From contig NZ_ML137716.1 in assembly GCF_004023625.1 (NCBI RefSeq), forward strand, positions 1 to 43,507: a DNA stretch of 43,507 nt, read 5' to 3'. The DNA is from Streptomyces cavernae. Its GTDB lineage: Bacteria > Actinomycetota > Actinomycetes > Streptomycetales > Streptomycetaceae. A model generated the notes under the pieces. That model saw only the letters and a program-made list of their open reading frames with translations. It was not told the origin of the DNA and ran no database searches. A program made the translations under genes and the position numbers. This document shows, piece by piece, positions 7,975-15,212 of the stretch (the first letter of the stretch is position 1; each line of letters starts with the position of its first letter).

Positions 7975-8494
7975 CGCCTTCTCCGACCTCTCCGCCGCCC
8001 CGACCTCTCTGCCGCCCAGCCCCGCCCGCTCCGCTCTCCGCGCGATCGGCCCTCTTCGCCCGCTCCGCCCATGCGTCGCTTTCCAGGAACTCGCCCCCGG
8101 GTGCCCCCGCTCTGCCCTCGCGCAGGGGCCACGGGTGCCCCCGCTCAGTCCCCAGCCCGCTCAGTCCCCAGCCCGCTCAGTCCGCGTTCCCTCAGCCCTC
8201 TTCAGCCGCTCCGCCCTACCGGCCCCGAGGGCCGTCCTTGCGATCGGTCCCGCGTTCCGGGGCCGGCGGTCCCGCATGCCGTCCCTCCGGGCTCGGGTTC
8301 CTGGGCTGCGCGGCCAGCTCCCCGGAGCAGCGGCTGGCCTGGCAGGGACTCCGTCCGTCCGCAGACGCGACGGAAACCCACCCCTGCCCGTTCATCGGCC
8401 CACACGGCGGCCCACACGGCCAGCTGTCAAGGCGGCCCACACGGCTCCACAGAGCCTCCGAGAGCCCGCCCGGGCATCGCCGCGCGGGCATGCG
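7975..8494. other. C-rich low-complexity intergenic stretch
   Basis: About 520 bp between two terminators with no credible gene. The plus strand is strongly pyrimidine-rich (many CCGCTC, CAGTCC, GCCC words). It contains the 16-bp unit GCTCAGTCCCCAGCCC twice plus a partial third copy (8143-8184), and GGGTGCCCCCGCTC at two places (about 8099 and 8133). Open frames through it are Pro/Arg/Ser-rich and resemble shadows. It could be decayed sequence or a transcript-free spacer. Confidence 0.6.
8143..8184. repeat. 16-bp direct repeats (2 full, 1 partial copy)
   Basis: GCTCAGTCCCCAGCCC at 8143-8158 and 8159-8174, then GCTCAGTCCG at 8175-8184. The repeat lies in the low-complexity spacer. Confidence 0.8.
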
Positions 8495-8532
8495 TGTGGG
8501 GGTGACCACCGGTCGGTGGTCACCCCCACACG
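8495..8532 (-). terminator. Long hairpin downstream of the DUF3040 gene
   Basis: GTGTGGGGGTGACCACCG (8495-8512) and its exact complement CGGTGGTCACCCCCACAC (8515-8532) give an 18-bp perfect stem with almost no loop. It sits 20 nt after the DUF3040 stop on the minus strand. There is no U tract, as is common for Streptomyces terminators, so it could also block read-through from the other side. Confidence 0.7.
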
Positions 8533-8551
8533 GCAGGACTCAGGACGAGGG

Positions 8552-8947
8552 CTAGTGCCCTTGCTCGTCGCGCCGCCGCTGCCAGCGTTGTTCGATGCGG
8601 TCCATCATGGAGCGGCGCTGCCGTCCCTGACGGCGAGCGGCTGGGGAACCTGCCGCAGACGTCTGCTCACCCGGCTTGGGGGCCTTGCGCCAACCGGTGA
8701 CGGCGAGAACCGCGCAGCCCAGCATGACGAGGAATCCCACCACGCTGACCCAGATCTGCTTGGCGACCATTCCGGCCATGAGGAGCGCGATACCCACCAG
8801 GAAGCCAGCGACCGCCTGGTAGACCCGTCGTCGGGTGTACGTACGCAGCCCGCTTCCCTCAAGCGCTGTCGCGAACTTGGGATCTTCGGCGTACAGCGCT
8901 CGCTCCATCTGCTCGAGCATTCGCTGCTCGTGCTCCGAGAGCGGCAC
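8552..8947 (-). CDS. DUF3040 domain membrane protein
   Basis: 131-residue protein. It starts with PLSEHEQRMLEQMERALYAE, the DUF3040 hallmark, continues with DPKFATALEG, two adjacent transmembrane helices at about residues 45-90, and ends in a very basic tail (RRQGRQRRSMMDRIEQRWQRRR). GTG 8947 has GAGGAGG 5 nt upstream; the longer open frame to 9118 is upstream sequence. DUF3040 proteins are common in actinobacteria, and no molecular function is established. The 280 bp upstream up to the methyltransferase stop holds only its probable promoter region. Confidence 0.9.
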   Translation of the reverse strand: MPLSEHEQRMLEQMERALYAEDPKFATALEGSGLRTYTRRRVYQAVAGFLVGIALLMAGMVAKQIWVSVVGFLVMLGCAVLAVTGWRKAPKPGEQTSAAGSPAARRQGRQRRSMMDRIEQRWQRRRDEQGH

Positions 8948-9229
8948 GGAGTCCTCCTCATCGTGCGGTCGCTGGGGCGACGACCCGGGGGTCCCCTTCA
9001 GGATAGGCAGGGAATCGCCCCCGTGAAACCCGCCCCTCTGCGCCAATTGGCCAACCGGAAACCGCCATGGCCGACCCGATCCGCTGAGGCGTGCATTCCC
9101 CAGCGAGCCGTGTGTCATGCCGGACGGTCTCCCTCGATCATACGGCGCCGAGCGTCCGATCGGGTGGTCCTGTGGCGTACTCCATCCGCCTCGGCGGCGC
9201 TGATCAGCGCGGTTTCCCCGGAGTGTCGC

Positions 9230-10000
9230 TCAGGCCCCAGCCGCCCCAGGAGTCTCACCGAGGACGTGAAGTTGGGTGGCCACGGAGTGGAAGGCGGTGA
9301 GCTCGGCGGCCGCGGCCTCCAGCTTCAGCAGGGCGTCCAGGGCTCCGGGCTCCGTGTCCACGAGCACACCGGGGACGAGGTCCGCGAAGACCCGCACGCC
9401 GTGCACGGCGCCGACCTGGAGGCCCGCGCCCTCGACGAGTGAGGTGAGTTGCCCGGCGGTGAAGCGCCGGGGCATCGGGTCACCCTCGCCCCAGCGTCCG
9501 TCCGGGTCGTCGAGCGCCTGGCGGGCCTCCTTGAAGTGCCCGGCGAGAGCGCGCGCGAGCACCGCACCGCCGAGCCCTGCCGCGAGGACGCTGAGCACCC
9601 CCTCGGAGCGCAGCGCGCGGACGGCGTTGCGGACGCCCTCGGCCGGGTCGTCCACGTACTCCAGCACGCCGTGGCAGAGCACCACGTCGTAACCGCCGGG
9701 TTCGACGACGTCGAACAGACCGTGCGCGTCACCCTGGACGCCGCGCACGCGGTCGGCGACGCCGGCCTCGGCGGCCCGGCGCTCCAGCGCGAACAGCGCG
9801 TTGGGGCTGGGATCGACGACGGTGACGCGGTGGCCGAGCCGGGCGACGGGCACCGCGAAGTTGCCGCTGCCGCCCCCGGTGTCGAGGACGTCCAGCGCCT
9901 CCCGGCCCGTGGCCTTGACCCGGCGTTCGAGGGCGTCCTTGAGAACGTCCCAGACCACGGCGGTACGGAGGGAGGCGCGGGGGCGCATCGGGTCCGACAC
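9230..10000 (-). CDS. Class I SAM-dependent methyltransferase
   Basis: 256-residue cytosolic enzyme with the Rossmann SAM motif ALDVLDTGGGSGNFAVPVA, the acidic VTVVDPSPNAL strand, QGDAHGLFDV and the LCHGVLEYVDDP motif after strand 4. It resembles the CmoA/UbiE-type group; the substrate cannot be told. GTG 10000 has GAGGAG 9 nt upstream and an N-terminus (SDPMRPRASLRTAVVWDVL) that runs straight into the domain. The open frame to 10138 looks like leader sequence. It is followed on the same strand by the DUF3040 gene after about 280 bp, so probably separately transcribed. Confidence 0.88.
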   Translation of the reverse strand: MSDPMRPRASLRTAVVWDVLKDALERRVKATGREALDVLDTGGGSGNFAVPVARLGHRVTVVDPSPNALFALERRAAEAGVADRVRGVQGDAHGLFDVVEPGGYDVVLCHGVLEYVDDPAEGVRNAVRALRSEGVLSVLAAGLGGAVLARALAGHFKEARQALDDPDGRWGEGDPMPRRFTAGQLTSLVEGAGLQVGAVHGVRVFADLVPGVLVDTEPGALDALLKLEAAAAELTAFHSVATQLHVLGETPGAAGA

Positions 10001-10168
10001 GGCAGTTGACTCCTCGGCGCGGCACCGCCTGGTGTACGGCGGAGCGATGGGGTACCTCCCCTGCCTCGTGAGCGCAGGTGAGGTGCATGCGACCCCAACC
10101 CTATTGCCTACGGGCGTGAACCCGGTCCCCCGTCTCACATGGCACGGGAGCGCCCCTCCGGGCCCCGG

Positions 10169-10708
10169 TCAGCCGGCGTCCGGCACCTCCCGCTCCTCGT
10201 CCGGGCGGGGTTGGGGCAGCACCGGCTGAAGCACCAGCATCCGCTCGACGAGGCGCAGGAACATCGCCACGTCGCGTATCAGGTCGTCCGCGTCGCGGCT
10301 GCTGGCCGCGCCGCGGATGCCCGCTTCGGCCCGGGCCCGGCGGGTGGCTCCCGCCGCGAACAGCGCGCTCCACTCGGCCAGTTCGGGCGCTATCTCCGGG
10401 AGCACTTCCCAGGCGCTCCGTATCTTGGCCCGGCGCCTCGCGGTGGGCTCCGGGCGGCCCCGGGCGGCGAGCACGGCGGCGGCGGTGCGCAGCGCGGCCA
10501 GATGGGCCGTGGCGTACTGCTCGTTCGGCGTTTCGAGGACCGCCGCCTCGTCCAGCCCGGCACGGGCCTGGGCGAGCAGGTCGAGGGCGGCGGGCGGGGC
10601 CGTGGTGCGGCGTAGAACGGGGTGCACGTCGCTCGCCGGGCCGTTCAGTGAGGGGGCAGGGCCGGTGGCGCGGCGCCGGCGTGCGGCGGCTGCGTTGGAG
10701 CTGGCCAT
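10169..10708 (-). CDS. SAV_6107-family HEPN domain protein
   Basis: 179 aa, alpha-helical and Ala/Arg-rich; matches my recollection of the Streptomyces SAV_6107 HEPN family. The central region (SDVHPVLRRTTAPPAALDLL, then ARAGLDEAAV) leads into helices ending with DADDLIRDVAMFLRLVERML. HEPN proteins include RNase toxins and nucleotidyltransferase partners. The RX4-6H ribonuclease motif is not visible here: neither His has an Arg 5-7 residues upstream in a helix. So a non-nuclease binding role is more likely (inference). ATG 10708 has AGGAGG 6 nt upstream. It is divergent from the ABC/YhgE operon, with the TetR-like operator in the shared region. Confidence 0.8.
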   Translation of the reverse strand: MASSNAAAARRRRATGPAPSLNGPASDVHPVLRRTTAPPAALDLLAQARAGLDEAAVLETPNEQYATAHLAALRTAAAVLAARGRPEPTARRRAKIRSAWEVLPEIAPELAEWSALFAAGATRRARAEAGIRGAASSRDADDLIRDVAMFLRLVERMLVLQPVLPQPRPDEEREVPDAG

Positions 10709-10798
10709 GACGAACCTCCTGTCGTCTCTGTCACGGCTTGGTGGCCGTATGTACCCATCGTGAGGTATGGCACTGACAATCCGTCCTGACCTGGGCTT

Positions 10799-10827
10799 TT
10801 GCTTCGATCGGCCGTTCGGGATACTTT
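10799..10827 (+). promoter_or_regulatory. Candidate promoter of the ABC ATPase/YhgE/TetR operon
   Basis: TTGCTT (10799-10804), 17-nt spacer, TACTTT (10822-10827). The start would fall near 10834, inside the inverted repeat at 10825-10852, so a bound repressor would block initiation. Confidence 0.45.
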
Positions 10828-10852
10828 TTGCACTGACCAGTCAGTTCAAAAA
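10825..10852. promoter_or_regulatory. TetR-type operator
   Basis: TTTTTGCACTGAC (10825-10837), centre CA, GTCAGTTCAAAAA (10840-10852): a 28-bp inverted repeat with 12 of 13 pairs matching. The core ACTGAC-CA-GTCAGT is perfect. Size and symmetry fit a TetR dimer (or dimer pair) site. The operon downstream ends in a TetR gene (13930), the natural candidate ligand. Confidence 0.75.
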
Positions 10853-10905
10853 CTTGCTGGGGGTCCGCGCAGCGGGACCCGCAGCGTGAGGGTGAGGGGG
10901 AAGCC

Positions 10906-11820
10906 GTGGACGGTCCGGACGGTGTCGCCGTCAGCGCCGAGGGCTTGGGGCTGAGAGGGCCGCGCGGCTGGGTGTTCCGGGGTGTCGGTATCGACGCGCC
11001 GCCCGGGTCGCTGATCGCGCTGGAGGGGCCGTCCGGCTCCGGCCGCACCTCACTGCTGCTGACGCTCACCGGGCGGATGAGGCCGCGCGAGGGGCGGGCC
11101 ACCGTCGGATCCCACCACCTCCCGAAGCAGATGGCCGCGGTGCGCCGGATCAGCGGCCTCGCCCATGTTCCGGGCGTCAGTGAACTGGACCCGGCGCTGA
11201 CCGTCGGCGAGCACCTGCGGGAACGGACCCTGCTGGAACGGCGGTTCACCGGTTCGCCGCGCGGGCTGCTGCGCCCGCGCGGTGAGCGCGCGGCAACGGC
11301 CCGGCAGCGGATCGAGACCGCGCTGAGTGCCGCCGGTCTCGTCCCGGACGCGCTGCCCAAGGGCGCGCGGACCGCCGTACGGGACCTGGAACGCCTGGAG
11401 GCGCTGCGGCTGTCCGTCGCGCTGGCGCTGATCGGCCGTCCGAGGCTGCTCGCCGTGGATGACACCGACCTGAAGCTGTCGGCCGCGGAACGGGCCGAGG
11501 CCTGGGAGCTGTTGAACTCTCTGGCCGAGGGCGGCACCACGGTCGTGACGGTGTGCAGCGAGGCACCCGAGGGAGCGGTCGTGGTGTCCACGGCACCCGC
11601 CCAGGACGCGCCCGCGCTGTCAGCGGCACCCGCCCAGGACACGCCCGAGGAGGGCGAGAACGAGAGCGAGAACGACGGCAACGACAGCGAGAACGACGGC
11701 GCAGAGGGCGCAGACAGCGCAGCCGCCGAAGACGCCGGAGGCGGCGCAGACAGCGAGAACGACAGCGAAGACAACGACAAGGAGACGGCGGATGCGCTCG
11801 CCGAAACTGGCCGCGCTTGA
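10906..11820 (+). CDS. Degenerate ABC transporter ATP-binding protein with acidic repeat tail
   Basis: 304 aa. The N-terminal ~210 residues follow an ABC ATPase fold. Walker A reads GPSGSGRTS with Arg instead of the catalytic Lys, the LSGGQ signature is not recognisable (LERLEALRLSVALALI), and Walker B reads LLAVDDTD without the Glu. It may therefore bind nucleotide weakly or not hydrolyse it (inference). The C-terminal ~80 residues are a disordered acidic tail of ESEND/DSEND-type repeats. GTG 10906 has GGGGGAAG upstream. The last 29 nt overlap the YhgE/Pip gene, so the two are coupled. Together they may form an export system in which the ATPase is regulatory. Confidence 0.82.
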   Translation: MDGPDGVAVSAEGLGLRGPRGWVFRGVGIDAPPGSLIALEGPSGSGRTSLLLTLTGRMRPREGRATVGSHHLPKQMAAVRRISGLAHVPGVSELDPALTVGEHLRERTLLERRFTGSPRGLLRPRGERAATARQRIETALSAAGLVPDALPKGARTAVRDLERLEALRLSVALALIGRPRLLAVDDTDLKLSAAERAEAWELLNSLAEGGTTVVTVCSEAPEGAVVVSTAPAQDAPALSAAPAQDTPEEGENESENDGNDSENDGAEGADSAAAEDAGGGADSENDSEDNDKETADALAETGRA

Positions 11821-13876
11821 GCTCAGGCGCTTCGGCAGGGGACGGCTGCCGCGCGCCGCGCTGGCCTCGCTCCTGCTGCTGCCCCTGCTGTACGGCGCCC
11901 TCTACCTGTGGTCGTTCTGGGACCCCTACGGCCGCCTCGACCGCATCCCCGTGGCGCTGGTGAACGAGGACCGAGGGGCCACGGTCTCCGGCGAAAGGCT
12001 GTACGCGGGCGACGACATCACCAGGGGGCTGCGCGACAGCGACACGTTCCAGTGGCACGAGGTCGGAGCCGAGGAGGCCGCGCGGGGCGTCGAGAACGGC
12101 ACGTACTACCTGTCACTGACCATGCCCGCCGACTTCAGCAGGCGGATCGCCTCCGCTTCCGGGGACGCCCCGGGGACGAGCGCCCTTCAGGTGCGCACGA
12201 ACGACGCCAACAACTACATCGTCGGACAGATCTCCCGGACCGTCTTCGGCGAGGTCCGCACGGCCGCGTCCACGAAGGCCTCCCGGTCGTTCCTCGACAG
12301 GATCTTCATCTCGTTCTCGGACATCCACGGACGGACCGAGAAGGCCGCCGAGGGGGCCGACGAGCTCACCGGGGGGATCGACCGGGCCGAGAAGGGCTCC
12401 AAGGACCTCGCGGACGGGCTCAAGGACGCCAAGGAGGGCAGCAGCAAGCTGTCCGGCGGCTTGAAGAGGCTCGACAAGGGGGCGGGCGATCTGGCCGACG
12501 GCTCACGGGCGGTCGCGGACGGCACCCGGGCGCTCGCCGACAAGGTCAACGGGTTCGCCGGCGAGGTGGGTCCGTTCCTGCGGAACAACGAGAAGTCGAT
12601 CGGCGACACGGGGCGGCTCGTCGCCGACTCCGCGTCCGCGATCCGCCGCAACCTCGACACCCTGGTGAAGACCGCCCCCAAGGCCGCCCGGGGCGCCCGC
12701 GAGGCCGCCGAGGCCCTCGACTCCGTCCACACCGCGCGCTGCGTGGAGCAGACGCCTGCCGACCCCGCCTGCGCCGATCTGAAGAAGGCAAAGGAGGCCG
12801 CGGCGGACGCGGCGCAGGTCGCCGACGACGTCAACGCCCTGGTGTCCGGCCAGGACGGCGGCCTCGAACGGCTCGACAGCAACCTCGGCACCCTCCAGCG
12901 GCTGGCTCAGCGGCTCGCCGACGACGCGCCGCACCTCTCCGAAGACCTCGACGACGCGGTCGGCAGGATCAACGCGCTCAGCAAGGGCGCGGCGCAGGTC
13001 GCCGAAGGCGCCGAAAGCCTGCACAGCGGCCTCGGGACCGCCAGGACGGGCGCGTCGGACCTCGACGCGGGCCTCGGCAGGCTGAAGACGGGCGCCTACG
13101 ACCTGAGCGGCGGCATGTACAAGCTCGCCGACGGCTCCGAGCAGCTCGCGGGCGGCCTGCACGACGGGGCGCGCAAGATCCCCGACTACGGCGAGAAGGA
13201 CCGCGACCGGCGCACCGAGGTGATGGCCGACCCGGTTCAGCTGGCCTCCAGGGACCTGCACAAGGCGCCCAACTACGGCACCGGTTTCGCGCCGTACTTC
13301 ATCCCGCTCTCCCTGTGGGTGGGCGCGATGGTGGCCTACATGCTGATCCAGCCGCTCAACCGGCGCGCGCTCGCCATGGGTGCCGCCGCCTGGCGCGTCG
13401 CCCTGGCCGGCTGGCTGCCAGTGGCCGCCCTGGGAGTGCTGCAGACCGCCGCCCTGCTGGCGGTGCTGCACTGGGGCGTCGGCCTGCGGATGGCCCGTGC
13501 GGCCGGGACGGTGGCCTTCCTGTTCCTGGTGACGGCGTGCTTCGCGGCGATCGTCCAGTGGCTCAACGCACGCTTCGGGGCGGCGGGCCGGATCCTCGTC
13601 CTCGCCTTCCTGATGCTCCAGCTGACCTCGGCGGGCGGCACCTACCCGGTGCAGACCAGCCCGGACTTCTTCAACGCGATCCACCCCTTCATGCCGATGA
13701 GTTACGTCGTCGACGCCCTCAGGAGGCTGATCACGGGCGGTGGCCTCGGACCGGTCCGGGAGGCGTGCGCGGTGCTAGTCGTGTTCACCGCGGGTGCCCT
13801 CGCCCTCACCGCGGCCGCCGCGCGCCGCAAGCAGGTATGGACGCTCGACCGCCTGCACCCGGAGCTGAGCCTGTGA
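11792..13876 (+). CDS. YhgE/Pip domain membrane protein (ABC-2-like exporter family)
   Basis: 694 aa. An N-terminal transmembrane helix (about 22-41) is followed by the Pip motif YLWSFWDPYGRLDRIPVALV and NEDRGA. A long extracytoplasmic region of about 450 residues has helical repeats of the form GxxxLxDGxxxLxxG (for example AEGADELTGGIDRAEKGSKD). About five C-terminal helices start near residue 498 (PYFIPLSLWVGAMVAYML). The family includes the phage-infection protein Pip and ESX-1-like YueB relatives. In actinobacteria it is often paired with a TetR gene and called a putative exporter. ATG 11792 has AAGGAG 7 nt upstream and overlaps the ATPase gene by 29 nt. Confidence 0.9.
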   Translation: MRSPKLAALELRRFGRGRLPRAALASLLLLPLLYGALYLWSFWDPYGRLDRIPVALVNEDRGATVSGERLYAGDDITRGLRDSDTFQWHEVGAEEAARGVENGTYYLSLTMPADFSRRIASASGDAPGTSALQVRTNDANNYIVGQISRTVFGEVRTAASTKASRSFLDRIFISFSDIHGRTEKAAEGADELTGGIDRAEKGSKDLADGLKDAKEGSSKLSGGLKRLDKGAGDLADGSRAVADGTRALADKVNGFAGEVGPFLRNNEKSIGDTGRLVADSASAIRRNLDTLVKTAPKAARGAREAAEALDSVHTARCVEQTPADPACADLKKAKEAAADAAQVADDVNALVSGQDGGLERLDSNLGTLQRLAQRLADDAPHLSEDLDDAVGRINALSKGAAQVAEGAESLHSGLGTARTGASDLDAGLGRLKTGAYDLSGGMYKLADGSEQLAGGLHDGARKIPDYGEKDRDRRTEVMADPVQLASRDLHKAPNYGTGFAPYFIPLSLWVGAMVAYMLIQPLNRRALAMGAAAWRVALAGWLPVAALGVLQTAALLAVLHWGVGLRMARAAGTVAFLFLVTACFAAIVQWLNARFGAAGRILVLAFLMLQLTSAGGTYPVQTSPDFFNAIHPFMPMSYVVDALRRLITGGGLGPVREACAVLVVFTAGALALTAAAARRKQVWTLDRLHPELSL

Positions 13877-13929
13877 GAACGTCCGCGAGAACCGCCACAC
13901 CCGGAGCCGGCGCTGTGAGAATCAGGGCC

Positions 13930-14580
13930 ATGGAAAGCAGCAGCAGAACCACGGAGAGCGGCAAACTCACGGAGAGGGGTGGCGGGCGCCGGCAGGCCAC
14001 CCGGCAGAAGCTGTACGAGGCGGCCGTGACCCTCATCGCCGAGCAGGGCTTCTCGGCCACCACGGTCGACGAGATCGCGGAGCGCGCCGGAGTGGCGAAG
14101 GGCACGGTCTACTACAACTTCGCGAGCAAGTCGGTCCTCTTCGAAGAGCTGCTGCGGCACGGCGTGGGACTGCTCACGGCGTCCCTCAGTGAGGCGGCCG
14201 AGCGGACCGCGCGCGAGGGCGGCAGCAAGGTCGACGCCCTGGACGCGATGATCCGCGCCGGGCTCGTCTTCATCGACCGCTACCCGGCCTTCACCCAGCT
14301 GTACGTGGCCGAGCTGTGGCGCACCAACCGGGCCTGGCAGTCGACCCTGATGGTGGTCCGTCAGGAGGCCGTGGCGGTCGTGGAGGAGGTGTTGCGGGAC
14401 GGTGTGGGCAGCGGCGAGCTGAGCGACGAGATCGACGTTCCGCTGACGGCCGCCGCCCTGGTCGGCATGGTCCTGGTGGCCGCCCTGGACTGGAAGTCCT
14501 TCCAGCCGGAGCGCTCCCTGGACGACGTCCACGCCGCGCTGTCGCGACTGCTCCACGGGCGGGTGAGCGGAGGACGTTGA
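13930..14580 (+). CDS. TetR/AcrR family transcriptional regulator
   Basis: 216 aa from ATG 13930. HTH: TTVDEIAERAGVAKGTVYYN followed by FASKSVLFEEL; the C-terminal ligand domain resembles TetR_C family members (YPAFTQLYVAELWRTNRAW). In-frame GTGs at 13873 (overlapping the YhgE stop as GTGA) and 13915 are alternative starts; the 13873 start would add 19 residues and couple translation. As last gene of the ATPase/YhgE operon it probably represses that operon through the 28-bp inverted repeat at 10825-10852 in response to a small molecule (inference). Its stop codon lies inside the first unit of a 14-bp repeat. Confidence 0.9.
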   Translation: MESSSRTTESGKLTERGGGRRQATRQKLYEAAVTLIAEQGFSATTVDEIAERAGVAKGTVYYNFASKSVLFEELLRHGVGLLTASLSEAAERTAREGGSKVDALDAMIRAGLVFIDRYPAFTQLYVAELWRTNRAWQSTLMVVRQEAVAVVEEVLRDGVGSGELSDEIDVPLTAAALVGMVLVAALDWKSFQPERSLDDVHAALSRLLHGRVSGGR

Positions 14581-14608
14581 CAGGAGGACGCTGAGAGCGG
14601 GACGCGGG
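14567..14608. repeat. 14-bp tandem repeat spanning the TetR stop codon
   Basis: GCGGAGGACGTTGA (14567-14580, ending in the stop) is followed directly by CAGGAGGACGCTGA (14581-14594) and the weaker GAGCGGGACGCGGG (14595-14608). Confidence 0.7.
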
Positions 14609-14625
14609 CACAGCTGGTCCTGGCC

Positions 14626-14649
14626 CCCGGGGCTGGAGGGAGCCCCGGG
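14626..14649 (+). terminator. Terminator-like hairpin after the TetR gene
   Basis: CCCGGGGCT (14626-14634) and AGCCCCGGG (14641-14649), perfect 9-bp stem, 6-nt loop GGAGGG, no U tract. Confidence 0.55.
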
Positions 14650-14713
14650 CACACAGGGGAACGCCGGTCCGAGGTGGCCGCGTCCCCCGCGGGCCACTTC
14701 GAACCGGCGCATA

Positions 14714-14808
14714 CCCCCGTACCCCCCGTAAGGTCCCCCGGGTATTTCCCCCGCAGTTCCCCCCTGCTCCCCCCCGTATCTCCCCCGACGTTCCCCCGTG
14801 CTTCCCCC
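14714..14808. repeat. Phased C-tracts (G-quadruplex potential on the minus strand)
   Basis: Nine runs of five to seven C, mostly TCCCCCG, begin at 14714, 14722, 14735, 14748, 14759, 14769, 14782, 14793 and 14804. Most are spaced 10-13 bp apart, about one helical turn. The minus strand therefore has nine G5-7 runs with 2-8-nt loops. The segment lies in the 630-bp gap between the TetR gene and the flavoprotein gene, where I see no coding sequence. Confidence 0.75.
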
Positions 14809-15015
14809 GTACTCCCGCAGGTCTCCCGACCGGTTCGGCCGGTTTCCCCGCGGGTGTCTCGCTCCCGCCGAACCCTCGGCGGAAGGAGCGGACAGGAGCG
14901 TCGCACCGTTTCCGCCGCCCCGTGTCGGCGGTTCCGGTGCCGTGCCCCTCCCGTGCCCCCACTCTCCCGTCCGGGCAGGTGGGGGCCCATCCGCGCGGCT
15001 ACTCATCTCGGTGAC

Positions 15016-15031
15016 TAAGTACGCGTACTCA
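15016..15031. promoter_or_regulatory. MacR-box-like palindrome
   Basis: TAAGTACGCGTACTCA differs by one base from TGAGTACNNGTACTCA, which I recall as the recognition site of the MacR response regulator. A macRS pair is encoded in this window at 34.5-36.7 kb. A second related palindrome, AGTGCGCACT (within GAAGTGCGCACTCA), follows at 15034-15043. The pair lies about 180 bp before the flavoprotein start. Confidence 0.6.
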
Positions 15032-15199
15032 GAAGTGCGCACTCATGCCCACGCGGTCCCGTTGCCGATCGGTTACGAATGGTTCCGTTCCGATACTTTC
15101 CCGGCCGCGGAGCTGCGGTCGACGGCCGCACCGAACGGGGCGGCTGCCAACCCGGGCGGGCAGCCCACCCGGGCGGGCGGTGATGCCGGTAGGGGCGGA

Positions 15200-15205
15200 T
15201 AAAGT
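15200..15205 (+). promoter_or_regulatory. Leaderless-type -10 box of the flavoprotein gene
   Basis: TAAAGT ends exactly 7 nt before ATG 15213, so the transcript would begin at the start codon. No Shine-Dalgarno sequence is in place. Confidence 0.5.
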
Positions 15206-15212
15206 CGCGGGC

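Noticed and set aside
7955..9442. 495-codon open frame over the spacer and DUF3040 gene
   Set aside because: It crosses two hairpins and lies antisense to the DUF3040 gene; composition is low-complexity Pro/Arg/Ser.
11908..13929. Apparent giant frame fused to the TetR gene
   Set aside because: The first 670 codons are the +1 shadow of the YhgE/Pip gene; TetR homology starts only at 13930.
13702..15042. Minus-strand frame over the TetR gene and the C-tract region
   Set aside because: No domain, no ribosome site; the Gly-rich part merely translates the G-tracts.
15045..15212. 56-residue N-terminal extension of the flavoprotein
   Set aside because: Arg/Pro-rich and unlike the family; the FAD motif starts right after ATG 15213, which has a well-placed -10 box.
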